Source: Flavihumibacter soli (GTDB lineage Bacteria > Bacteroidota > Bacteroidia > Sphingobacteriales > Sphingobacteriaceae). Taken from it: a DNA stretch of 64,000 nt. Position numbers and translations under genes: made by a program. The notes under the pieces are model-generated. The model did no database searches. It was not told where the DNA came from and saw nothing but the letters and a program-made list of their open reading frames with translations. The stretch is from assembly GCF_010692725.1 (NCBI RefSeq), contig NZ_JAAFZB010000092.1:310001-374000 (forward strand), given 5' to 3'. Positions within the stretch are counted from its first letter, which is position 1, and every line of letters begins with the position of its first letter. Below are positions 6,973-14,765 of this stretch, piece by piece.

Positions 6973-7512
6973 ATGAGGAAAACCTTAATTTTAATTTTAA
7001 TTGCAATCATTACAATTAGTTCACTTTGTGCCCTGGTTTATTATATTGGAATGGATGGCTTTTCGTTCGCGTGGGCTTTAAATTTCCTGTTGATGCTATG
7101 CGTGTTTGCTTTTACTGAGGCACTAAAAAGCCAACTTACTTCTTCTTACTATAATGAAAAAGGATGGGAACGGAGAGGAAAAATATACGAACATCTTGGA
7201 ATAAATTTTTTCAGAAAAATACTGGTTTGGACTGGTTGGGAAAGACTAAATAAAAAATCTAACCCAATAGAAAAAAATACCAAAGCTTTAACGAACTTAC
7301 ATTATCAAACAAAGAAATCTGAATTAGGTCACGTAATTATCTTGCTTATAGTCCTGGGGTTTAATGTTTTCGTGGCATTCAAATTCGGGGTGGTCAATTC
7401 TTTGTGGTTACTGATATTAAATGTCTTACTAAACCTTTATCCAATTTTCCTTCAACGGTATAATCGGCCTCGAATAGAAAGAGTTATACATATAAGTAAA
7501 CGGAGATACTGA
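6973..7512 (+). CDS. polytopic membrane protein, CrtO-acyltransferase-like
   Basis: A 179-residue protein with about four membrane helices (5-25, 30-50, 115-135, 138-158). Conserved-looking loops are RRGKIYEHLGINFFRKIL and, after the last helix, NLYPIFLQRYNRPR. This pattern resembles the glycosyl-4,4'-diaponeurosporenoate acyltransferase (CrtO) family, in which an E/R-G-R-x-Y-x-x-L-G loop and an N-x-P-x-x-x-Q-R-Y-N-R end recur. No carotenoid gene is nearby, so the substrate is unknown. It is the last recognisable array cargo. Confidence 0.5.
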   Translation: MRKTLILILIAIITISSLCALVYYIGMDGFSFAWALNFLLMLCVFAFTEALKSQLTSSYYNEKGWERRGKIYEHLGINFFRKILVWTGWERLNKKSNPIEKNTKALTNLHYQTKKSELGHVIILLIVLGFNVFVAFKFGVVNSLWLLILNVLLNLYPIFLQRYNRPRIERVIHISKRRY

Positions 7513-7905
7513 CGCTCGCACAACAGCTGCTGCTAACGCTCTAACCACCCTCCGCTTAACCCGCACCAGCGAGCTCGTTCCAGAGGTGCATTTTGCATGG
7601 CAGCCGATGATTTCGATTTTATTGAAAGGCTTCGTGATAATAATTTGTCGTAGCTCTTCAAATAAAACTGCCGGGTGAGCCAGTGGCACATCTTCAAAAC
7701 ATCATCAGGAAGAGTTTAAGAATTGCAATGATGAATGAGTCTGCGTATCTTACAGGTAACCTTATTGGCACTTAATTAATAGTGCCCGCTATTATTGCCC
7801 GCGACAAGAGATTCCTTAACACCAAAAAATAATTGCTAGATAGATCCAGAATAATGTCTTAAAGGGGAGGGCTACAAATTGTGAAAGCTTATAAAGACCT
7901 GGTTT
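7513..7905. other. end of cassette array and gene-free stretch
   Basis: GCACAAC at 7518-7524 is a left box complementing the cassette start TTGTGCG, followed by AGCTGCTGCTAACGCTC. No matching right arm or GTT core follows, so the array ends in a half-site. The rest carries no supported gene. Short frames at 7570-7680 look like non-functional remnants. A purine-rich AAAGGGGAGGG at 7860-7870 is about 35 bp upstream of the next start and too far away to be its ribosome site. Confidence 0.45.
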
Positions 7906-8994
7906 ATGTTACAAAAAATTGCAACACTCGTTTTCCTGGTGTTCCTGGTATCCGGTTCTGTGAACGGTCAGCAGTCAAGTCCGGTAACAAAAGAAAAAGA
8001 AAAGGCCAGTATTGCAGCCATGCCGCTGATCAATTATAGCCGCACACAGGGAATTCTTCTGGGGGCACTCGTATCGAAGTACTTCGATTTAAATAAAACG
8101 GATACCATTTCCCCCTCCTCCAACGCCGGTATTTTCGGTGTATACACCGAACAGAAGAGCTATGCGGCCTTTGCTTATTCGCAACTGTATTTTTCGAAAG
8201 ACATCTGGCGTATAACGGCAGCTTTAGGTGCCCTGGATATCAACTTCCAGTTCTTCCTCCAGGAGCCAGTTGCTTCAACAGGCAATTTTTATGATTATAC
8301 TTCAGAAGCAACTCTAGCTTTACTGCAGGTTCAACGCAATGTTTTCAAACGTGTTTATTTTGGCCCCACGGCCTCCTATATTAAATCAACGACCACGTTT
8401 GAAATTCCCAACGCATCAGGGGCGGATTCGGTAAGCAAAAGTCACCTGAACAATATTGGTTATATTATAACCAACGATACGCGGGATCATGTTCAATATC
8501 CTAGCGTTGGCATGTTTGCGAATTTTAAAAACCAGTTCTATAGAGATTGGGTTGCAAGCGATTTTAACTTTGAACGATACCTGCTCACCTACAATCAGTT
8601 TTTTAAGCTCAAAAAGTCTGATAGGCACGTGCTGGCCATCCGGGCGACTGTTAACGTGGCGGCGGGAGATGTGCCTTTTGAAGGACAAACCGTCGTAGGT
8701 GGTGATGATATCCGCGGATATTCACAGGGACAGTACCGCGATGACCAGGTCTATACATTGCAGTCGGAGTATCGCTGGAATTTTTACAAACGCTGGGGTA
8801 TGGTTGCATTCGCGGGTGTCGCCAGCGCCGTGTCAAAATTTTCGGATATTTCCGATACCGTCCTGCCCGGCGCGGGAGCAGGCATTCGTTTCAAGATGCT
8901 GCCCGCCGAAAAAATTAATATCGGCATTGATGGCGCGGTGGGAAAAGGGGACTACAGTATTACCTTTCGCATAGGTGAGTCGTTTGGAAGATAG
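7906..8994 (+). CDS. BamA/surface-antigen-type outer membrane protein
   Basis: A 362-residue protein with a signal peptide (cleavage near VNGQ, residue 22) and then a beta-barrel. The motif GGDDIRGY near residue 265 corresponds to the RGY/F motif of the L6 loop of the BamA/TamA/FhaC (Omp85) superfamily. The last strand ends in an aromatic-Arg pattern (FRIGESFGR). There are no POTRA repeats, and at about 36 kDa it is a barrel-only Omp85 member. Such proteins sit in the outer membrane and their function is mostly unknown. It is not part of an obvious operon. Confidence 0.78.
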   Translation: MLQKIATLVFLVFLVSGSVNGQQSSPVTKEKEKASIAAMPLINYSRTQGILLGALVSKYFDLNKTDTISPSSNAGIFGVYTEQKSYAAFAYSQLYFSKDIWRITAALGALDINFQFFLQEPVASTGNFYDYTSEATLALLQVQRNVFKRVYFGPTASYIKSTTTFEIPNASGADSVSKSHLNNIGYIITNDTRDHVQYPSVGMFANFKNQFYRDWVASDFNFERYLLTYNQFFKLKKSDRHVLAIRATVNVAAGDVPFEGQTVVGGDDIRGYSQGQYRDDQVYTLQSEYRWNFYKRWGMVAFAGVASAVSKFSDISDTVLPGAGAGIRFKMLPAEKINIGIDGAVGKGDYSITFRIGESFGR

Positions 8995-9050
8995 ATGCGG
9001 GGCTGGTTTTCTGTAAGAAACGAATGAGGGAAAACACAATTGGAAACAAT

Positions 9051-9617
9051 ATGAGAAAGCTAATTGCGGCAATCAACATGACCCTTGACGGGTTTTGCGA
9101 CCACACGGCGGGGATTGCAGATGATGAACTACACCGGCATTATAGTGAACTGTTAAGTAACGCGGGCGCCGTTCTGTATGGCAGGATAACCTACCAGCTT
9201 ATGGAAAGTTTCTGGCCATCTGTCGCAAAAAAACCCACGGGTAACAAGGTAATTGATGAATTTGCGGTAAACATGGACAATGCTTCAAAGATTGTATTTT
9301 CTCGCTCGCTGGAAAAGGTTGACTGGAAAAATTCAACTTTGAAGAAGAAGATCGTTAAAGAGGAGATCCTGGAACTCAAACAAGCAGACGGTAAAAGTCT
9401 TTTCGTTGGCAGCCCCAGTTTAATAGTAGCCTTAGGGATTCTTGACTTAATTGATGAATACCAGCTTTGCGTTCACCCGGTTGTTTTAGGAAGCGGCTTA
9501 CCATTATTTAAGAACGTCAGGGACAGAATTGATCTTAAACTCCTGAAGACTAAAACATTCGGTTCTGGTGTAGTACTTGGCTACTATGAACCGGCCGAAA
9601 AAAGGGTAACTGTTTAA
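9051..9617 (+). CDS. dihydrofolate reductase-like (RibD C-terminal) protein
   Basis: A 188-residue protein with the RibD_C/DHFR-like fold: MRKLIAAINMTLDGF start, GAVLYGRITYQLM loop, SLFVGSPSLIVALGILDLIDEYQLCVHPVVLGSGLPLF-type core split over residues 115-160. These stand-alone homologues are predicted NADPH-dependent reductases; the physiological substrate is unknown and they are not true folate enzymes. The frame opens at 9024, but family members start with MRKL at 9051, preceded by GGAAACAAT. Cytoplasmic, monocistronic. Confidence 0.85.
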   Translation: MRKLIAAINMTLDGFCDHTAGIADDELHRHYSELLSNAGAVLYGRITYQLMESFWPSVAKKPTGNKVIDEFAVNMDNASKIVFSRSLEKVDWKNSTLKKKIVKEEILELKQADGKSLFVGSPSLIVALGILDLIDEYQLCVHPVVLGSGLPLFKNVRDRIDLKLLKTKTFGSGVVLGYYEPAEKRVTV

Positions 9618-9716
9618 AACGACATATTTTCGTGTCGACAATAGCACGAACGCAAAAAATGCTTGCTGCAAGGGGAGCTGAAGTATTTCTATTGAGTGTT
9701 AGTGTATATTTGAACT

Positions 9717-9914
9717 GTCATCCTGGAAGACAATCATATTCAGGCATTTCTTGAAAATGAACTCATGGGAACTATTGCTCCCTGGAGAGTGGTTGCTGGC
9801 GGGTTTAATCCTGTTAAGGTTATCGTTTCAAGTTCAGACTATGAGCAGGCAATTAAACTCATCGAGAGTTTAATAACAGTATTCCTCTGGATGAAGAAGA
9901 GTGAGGTCATCTAA
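9717..9914 (+). pseudogene. truncated DUF2007-like signal-transducing protein fragment
   Basis: From 9717 one frame reads VILEDNHIQAFLENELMG, then VAGGFNPVKVIVSSSDYEQA and KLIESLI to a stop at 9914. This resembles the small DUF2007 domain (helix with an L-E-x-x-x-I-x-A-x-L pattern, a Gly-rich turn, then a VxVxxxDxxxA strand and helix). An in-frame TGA precedes 9717, and the only in-frame ATG is mid-domain. The gene therefore lacks its start and is probably a remnant. The assignment is from pattern only. Confidence 0.4.
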
Positions 9915-9992
9915 AAAACAAGCAAATATAAACTGTAGTGCAATTAATAAACAGCGTGTGTTTACACCGGACAAATCAACCGATCATAAAAT

Positions 9993-10361
9993 ATGACTAG
10001 AAAAATCTTAAGCGTTTTCGCAGGTTATTCAATTTTTGTGGCCACATCACTTGCACTTTTCAAACTCTCAGGTCATAACCCTCATTCCGACCCAATCATT
10101 TCATTTGTAACATTGACGTTAGCATATGGAGTAATATTCTCATTTGTTGCCGGACTTGTAGCTCAGCTTATAGCCAAGTCCAAAGACTTGAAAATAAATT
10201 ATATTCTTGCCGTGATTATTGCAAGTTTTGCAACGTTTTCATTTTTCAAATCAGGCGGTAATCACTGGACACAAATGCTTGCAATTTTTATTTTTGCTCC
10301 CGTTTCAGTTTTAGGCGGACTTGTTTATAATAAACGAAAAGACAAGAATGCATTACGTTAG
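9993..10361 (+). CDS. small integral membrane protein, unknown
   Basis: A 122-residue, mostly hydrophobic protein with four likely membrane helices (about 5-22, 38-62, 70-88, 92-112) and a basic cytoplasmic tail (NKRKDKNALR). No family recognised. It is preceded by a gene-poor remnant region and followed by a G+C-rich inverted repeat that leads into the nitrilase-family cassette. It could be the cargo of a decayed cassette, but I did not find complementary ends. Confidence 0.5.
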   Translation: MTRKILSVFAGYSIFVATSLALFKLSGHNPHSDPIISFVTLTLAYGVIFSFVAGLVAQLIAKSKDLKINYILAVIIASFATFSFFKSGGNHWTQMLAIFIFAPVSVLGGLVYNKRKDKNALR

Positions 10362-10379
10362 TATCGGTTATCAAGTAAG

Positions 10380-11512
10380 AGCCACAGCGGCGTAGCGTCA
10401 GCCTGCCTTTTTTTATATTTGATCCGCAAGCGCCGGCACTCAAACCGTCCCACGCTCGCTGCGCCGACAGCTTAAGGCAGGCCGCGGAACACCAGGCCGC
10501 AAAACGTTGGTGGCAATTTTACAAAAGCTCAAATGAACAAAATAAAAATATCGACAGCGCAGTTTGAAAACAGAAGTGGTGACAAGCCTTATAACCTCTC
10601 TATTATTGAAAGACTTTCCAAAAAAGCTTCAAGCGAGGGCTCAAACATAATTGCTTTTCATGAATGTTCTATCACTGGTTACACATTTGCGAGGAATCTT
10701 TCAAAAGAACAAATGCTTGATCTGGCAGAATTTATTCCTGATGGAGAAAGTATCAAAAAATTAATAGAGATAGCCAGAGAACATGATATTGCAATATTCG
10801 CAGGGCTTTTTGAAAAAGACGAAAATGATAATTTATTCAAAGCTTACGTTTGCGTAGATAAAAATGGCTTAGTTGCAAAATATAGAAAATTACATCCTTT
10901 CATAAATCCATACCTGACACCAGGAGATAACTATTGTGTTTTTGAGCTTTGTGGGTGGAAATGTGGAATTTTGATTTGCTATGACAACAACATAATTGAA
11001 AATGTAAGAGCAACGACCCTATTGGGAGCGGATATTATTTTTATGCCTCACGTAACTATGTGTACACCTTCAAGCCGACCAGGTGCGGGGTTTGTAGATA
11101 CTGAACTTTGGGCAAATCGTGAAGCTGATCCTACTTCACTACGATTGGAATTTGATGGTATGAAAGGACGAGATTGGTTAATGAAGTGGCTGCCATCCAG
11201 AGCTTACGACAATGCTATTTACGCTATTTTTTCAAATCCAATAGGAATGGACGATGACCAGTTAAAAAATGGCTGCTCTATGATAATTGATCCTTTTGGA
11301 GACATTCTTGCTGAAAGCCGGTCATTTGATGACAGTTTTGTAACAGCTACTATCACTCCAGAAAAACTTATTCAGGCAGGAGGGCATCGATACAAAAAAG
11401 CGAGACGGCCAGAACTATACAGAGACATTATTGGACAAGATCATAAATCCGAGCAAAATGTAATCTGGCTTAACTCTGGCGAAAAATAATAAAAACTGCC
11501 ACTACAATGCAT
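10380..11512 (+). other. possible isolated gene cassette carrying a nitrilase-family gene
   Basis: At 10506 the sequence AACGTTGGTGGCAATTTT resembles the right cores in the 1-7 kb array. After the gene, AAAAACTGCCACTACAA (about 11494-11510) is its imperfect reverse complement, so the same cassette-end rule holds. Upstream (10380-10500) lies a G+C-rich stem region with GCCTGCC paired to GGCAGGC. Neither flanking site forms as convincing an attC as those in the main array. At 11511-11737 there is nothing supported. Confidence 0.45.
10533..11489 (+). CDS. nitrilase/C-N hydrolase family protein
   Basis: A 318-residue cytoplasmic enzyme of the carbon-nitrogen hydrolase superfamily with the full Glu-Lys-Cys triad visible: E44 in FHECSITGY, K119 in KYRKLHPF and C149 in GILICYDN. 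Family members hydrolyse amides, nitriles or carbamoyl groups. The substrate cannot be read from the sequence, although the overall form (AQFENRSGD start, LIECSITGY-like loop) resembles amidase-type members. Length is normal. No signal peptide. It is bounded by cassette-like complementary ends, suggesting acquisition as a mobile cassette. Confidence 0.85.
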   Translation: MNKIKISTAQFENRSGDKPYNLSIIERLSKKASSEGSNIIAFHECSITGYTFARNLSKEQMLDLAEFIPDGESIKKLIEIAREHDIAIFAGLFEKDENDNLFKAYVCVDKNGLVAKYRKLHPFINPYLTPGDNYCVFELCGWKCGILICYDNNIIENVRATTLLGADIIFMPHVTMCTPSSRPGAGFVDTELWANREADPTSLRLEFDGMKGRDWLMKWLPSRAYDNAIYAIFSNPIGMDDDQLKNGCSMIIDPFGDILAESRSFDDSFVTATITPEKLIQAGGHRYKKARRPELYRDIIGQDHKSEQNVIWLNSGEK

Positions 11513-11737
11513 TGCCGTAAGTGAGGGTTGATGTTGTAACTTCGGCTACGAAACGAGATCAGCTTTTGCATAGGGCTTGAGTCGGTCTGGATTCTAAAAA
11601 TACTAACATTACGCCTTTATATCTACAATTAATTTTATCACCATACCGCTTCATGTCAACTTGTGGTCCAAAACTTGGGCGCAATTCATGGAAATTCTGT
11701 GTTCAATAAGATAAAATTTTAACCTATATTAGATCTT

Positions 11738-12508
11738 ATGGCAAAATCAAAGACGATCATTCTCGTTCACGGCAACTTTGTAAACAACCTTAGTTGGTCT
11801 GACTGGAAAAGTTACTACGAGCAAAAGGGGTATACCGTTTATACTCCAGCGAATCCTGGCCACGAAGGCATTCCTGCTGAGCTAAGAGCCAGAGTGCACC
11901 CTGACTTAATCCGTACAGGATTTATAGATGTGGTTAACAATATTGTAAAGCTAATTGATACTTTACCTGAAAAGCCATTAATTATTGGTCACTCGATGGC
12001 AGGAATGGCAACGCTTAAATTGGTACAGATGGGAAAAGCAGCTGCCGGAGTAAGCATTGATGGAGCACCGCCGAAAAATGTTTTTCCACCATTTCAAACA
12101 CTTAAAACGGTGTTACCAGCCTTTGGATTTTTTTCCTTTGATAAATATTTTATGGGTAGCCGTAAATGGTACGATTATTCATTTTTCAATACGATACCAG
12201 ATGCGGAGAAAGAAAAAGCATTTGAAAAATTTGCGGTACCTGAAAGCTATAAGGTCAGTCGTCAATTAGTTTTAAACTCCTTTTCTAATATAGATTTCAA
12301 GAAACCTCACGCACCCATTTTGTTTGTTGGCGGCGGCAGTGATCATATTTTTCCACCCAATCTTACACAAACAATAGCCGGCAGGTACATTGATACAGGT
12401 AGTCGCGTTGATGTAAAAATATTTGAAGGCAAAAGTCATTTCATTTGCGGGGAACCGGGTTGGGAAAAGGTAGCTGATTATATTTTAGACTGGTATGAAA
12501 ATCAATGA
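11738..12508 (+). CDS. alpha/beta hydrolase
   Basis: A 256-residue cytoplasmic alpha/beta-hydrolase. It has the oxyanion motif HGNF (11-14), the nucleophile elbow GHSMAG with S86, an acidic residue in GGGSDHIFPP and the catalytic His in EGKSHF. It looks like an esterase/lipase-type member of the EstA/non-haem peroxidase-like group. The substrate is unknown. Start at 11738 is the only ATG near the N-terminal strand. A serine hydrolase gene follows 64 bp downstream on the same strand, so co-expression is possible. Confidence 0.82.
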   Translation: MAKSKTIILVHGNFVNNLSWSDWKSYYEQKGYTVYTPANPGHEGIPAELRARVHPDLIRTGFIDVVNNIVKLIDTLPEKPLIIGHSMAGMATLKLVQMGKAAAGVSIDGAPPKNVFPPFQTLKTVLPAFGFFSFDKYFMGSRKWYDYSFFNTIPDAEKEKAFEKFAVPESYKVSRQLVLNSFSNIDFKKPHAPILFVGGGSDHIFPPNLTQTIAGRYIDTGSRVDVKIFEGKSHFICGEPGWEKVADYILDWYENQ

Positions 12509-12572
12509 TACTGCAACTTAATTAGGTTCTGCAATTTAACGAAAGACAAACCTAAAATAAGTTGATTAAAAG

Positions 12573-13652
12573 ATGAAACGCACAAAACGACTACTTAAAA
12601 TAATCATACCAATCGTTGCAATAATCTGTACTCTGGCATGCACACCCTGGGTTATGATAAGGGCGCAGTTAGCACCATTACCCGATACAATCCAGGAGCA
12701 ACTATTTGATGCCTTAGAATATAAGCTGGATGGATTTATTGTGTACATAGATCAAGCAGGTAAACCGCCAGTATTGTACACAGCTGGCTGGAAAGATAGA
12801 AAAAATAAAGTGCCAGCCGATCCACAAGCATTATTCAAGATTGGTAGTATCAGTAAGTTGTATATCGCTGCTGCTACCGCTAAAATAGTCAATAGCAAAT
12901 GTTTGTCACTTGACGACACACTCGCTAAGCTCTTGCCGGAACTTGCTGGAAGACTCGAAAATGCAGATAAGATTACCTTGAGAATGTTGCTTCAACACCG
13001 TAGCGGCGTTCCTGACTGGATTGAAGACCCCGAGTTCCCATGGGACAAATCGCTATCGGAGGTGAGCGAGGTACTTGAACTCGTTTTAGATGACCCATCT
13101 GAATTTGAACCTGACAGTCGCTATGACTATTCCAATACGAATTATCTGTTGATCGGTAATATTTTGGATAAAACATTGGGTTATAGCCACCAGCAATATA
13201 TCAGAAGCGAAATTTTGGCTCCCCTTGGCTTAACTCATACTTTTGGATTACTCAGTGATGTAGACTCCAGAGAAGTTACCAGCGGCTACGACTCCCATTA
13301 TGACAAGGATGTAAAGATGCTTGATTTCGTTTCTCCGGGCGGATCGATGGTTGCAACGGCAGAGGATGTAGGTATATTCTTGAGGGCATTGAATGATGGC
13401 TCCTTGTTAAATAAAGAAGAACAGGCTGTTTATTCATCTATTTATGAGTATGAACATACCGGTCTATTACCGGGATACCAAAGTATTGCACGTTACCACA
13501 AAGACATTGATGCGGTTGTTATTCAGTTTGTGAATACGAGTGGCGGCAATGCCTGGACGGTATCGGAAATTGTATATAATCGAATTATTAAGATTCTGAA
13601 AGGAAAAAAAGCTGATAAAACTGCATTGGCAATAGGCCAGAAGTACCGTTAG
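12573..13652 (+). CDS. beta-lactamase-family serine hydrolase
   Basis: A 359-residue class C beta-lactamase/esterase-fold protein. An N-terminal hydrophobic segment (residues 8-24, ending TLAC) gives a signal peptide or possible lipobox LACT. The catalytic motifs are S92-x-x-K95 (GSISK) and Y186-S-N188 (YDYSN). HTG (in EYEHTGLLPG) stands in the place of the KTG box. Such proteins are mostly periplasmic peptidases or esterases rather than antibiotic lactamases. It lies between two other hydrolase genes; the next begins 13 bp after its stop. Confidence 0.85.
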   Translation: MKRTKRLLKIIIPIVAIICTLACTPWVMIRAQLAPLPDTIQEQLFDALEYKLDGFIVYIDQAGKPPVLYTAGWKDRKNKVPADPQALFKIGSISKLYIAAATAKIVNSKCLSLDDTLAKLLPELAGRLENADKITLRMLLQHRSGVPDWIEDPEFPWDKSLSEVSEVLELVLDDPSEFEPDSRYDYSNTNYLLIGNILDKTLGYSHQQYIRSEILAPLGLTHTFGLLSDVDSREVTSGYDSHYDKDVKMLDFVSPGGSMVATAEDVGIFLRALNDGSLLNKEEQAVYSSIYEYEHTGLLPGYQSIARYHKDIDAVVIQFVNTSGGNAWTVSEIVYNRIIKILKGKKADKTALAIGQKYR

Positions 13653-13665
13653 CTGCAATACTCCT

Positions 13666-14637
13666 ATGAAAATGAGGCTTACTATTCTAATAGTGACACT
13701 CTTAATTAGTGTCTCAATAGCAGCAGCTCAGCAACAGGAGAAGAGCATGGTTTTATATACCAACTACTTATTGTATGTTCCTGAAAGCTTACCAGCTAAT
13801 GGATCATATCCTTTGTTGCTCTTTCTTCATGGAAGCGATGAACGGGGTAGCGATCTGGGTATTTTAAAAAGAAAAGGCCCGCCCTCATTCCTAGACCGCA
13901 AAAGTGATTTCCCATTCATTGTTGTATCCCCGCAGTGCCCGGAAAACAGGGAGTGGGACACACAAAATTTGCTTACTCTCCTTGACCATATAGAAGCGAC
14001 ATTTCCCGTTGATAAAAACAAAATCTATGTCACCGGGCTAAGCATGGGTGGCTTTGCAACCTGGAACCTGGCACAGGCAGCACCGGAAAGGTTTGCGGCA
14101 ATCGCGCCAATCTGTGGAGGCGGTAATTTAGACCGTTTATGTATCATGCGCGATGTACCGGTCTGGGCTTTTCATGGTGCAAAAGATACAGCAGTACCGT
14201 TTGAGGAATCGGCGCATTTGGTTAAACGACTCCAAGAATTTGGTTCCGATGTGAAGTTCACCTTATACCCGGATGCCGGGCATGACTCCTGGACTGCTAC
14301 CTATCAAAATCAGCAGCTTTATGACTGGCTTCTGTCCAAATCCAGAGGTAAGGTAAGCCCGGCTATTGATGACAAGATATTGAAAAGCTATACAGGCAGG
14401 TATAAATATTCGAATGACGAGATCATGGAGGTAACCTATGAGGATAAGAATTTATATGTAAGATCATCGGTTGCCAAAAGGAAAATACGAATAGTACCTT
14501 TTACCAGTACTAAATTCAGAATACCGGGACTGCTAAGCGGTGATGGCGATATGTATTTTAAGGTGACTGAGCAAGGTAAAGTTGAAGGATTTACCGTCGG
14601 TCCCTGTGATCATACCTGGTGTCCCCGAATTGAATAA
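13666..14637 (+). CDS. secreted dienelactone-hydrolase/esterase-type protein
   Basis: A 323-residue exported alpha/beta hydrolase: signal peptide to about residue 21 (AAAQQ), oxyanion strand LLFLHGSDERG, nucleophile elbow GLSMGG, acid in HGAKDTAVP and catalytic His in DAGHDSW. This is the layout of periplasmic prolyl-oligopeptidase-like or phospholipase/carboxylesterase members often annotated as LpqC-like. After about residue 235 comes an extra beta-rich C-terminal segment (SYTGRYKYSNDEIMEV) resembling the DUF3471-type domains appended to Bacteroidota hydrolases. It follows the serine hydrolase by 13 bp and is likely co-transcribed. Confidence 0.82.
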   Translation: MKMRLTILIVTLLISVSIAAAQQQEKSMVLYTNYLLYVPESLPANGSYPLLLFLHGSDERGSDLGILKRKGPPSFLDRKSDFPFIVVSPQCPENREWDTQNLLTLLDHIEATFPVDKNKIYVTGLSMGGFATWNLAQAAPERFAAIAPICGGGNLDRLCIMRDVPVWAFHGAKDTAVPFEESAHLVKRLQEFGSDVKFTLYPDAGHDSWTATYQNQQLYDWLLSKSRGKVSPAIDDKILKSYTGRYKYSNDEIMEVTYEDKNLYVRSSVAKRKIRIVPFTSTKFRIPGLLSGDGDMYFKVTEQGKVEGFTVGPCDHTWCPRIE

Positions 14638-14765
14638 TAAAAACTTGCGCAGGAACAACGTGGAAGCAGGCTAAATTCGGTCGCGGAACAGTGTTAAGTT
14701 TATTAACGATGATAACAAGGGGGATAAAATTCATTTAAGCCAGGAACAGGAATTCAGACATCTTT

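Larger units (their letters stand above)
1..7545 (+). other. integron-like gene-cassette array (CALIN candidate)
   Basis: Small plus-strand genes alternate with imperfect palindromes of about 130 bp. Each palindrome begins with a box ending in AAC and finishes with a box starting in GTT. For cassettes starting at about 611, 1396, 1950, 2648, 3443, 4141 and 4975, the 5' bases after GTT reappear as a reverse complement at the same cassette's 3' end (for example GTTATATGC at 1396 and GCATATAAC at 1823). That pattern is expected if each unit was once a circle closed at a GTT crossover, as in integron cassettes. No tyrosine recombinase is encoded in the window. Because the genes point rightwards, attI and intI, if present, should lie upstream of position 1. 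The right end decays near 7545. Confidence 0.78.

Noticed and set aside
10380-10512. G+C-rich inverted repeat before the nitrilase gene as a full attC site
   Set aside because: The right core fits, but no left box ending in AAC and no bulged arms like those in the main array could be found, so only a cassette-like end is claimed.
12573-13652. Antibiotic-resistance beta-lactamase
   Set aside because: It has S-x-x-K and Y-S-N, but no KTG box or close likeness to AmpC; a general serine hydrolase is the safer call.
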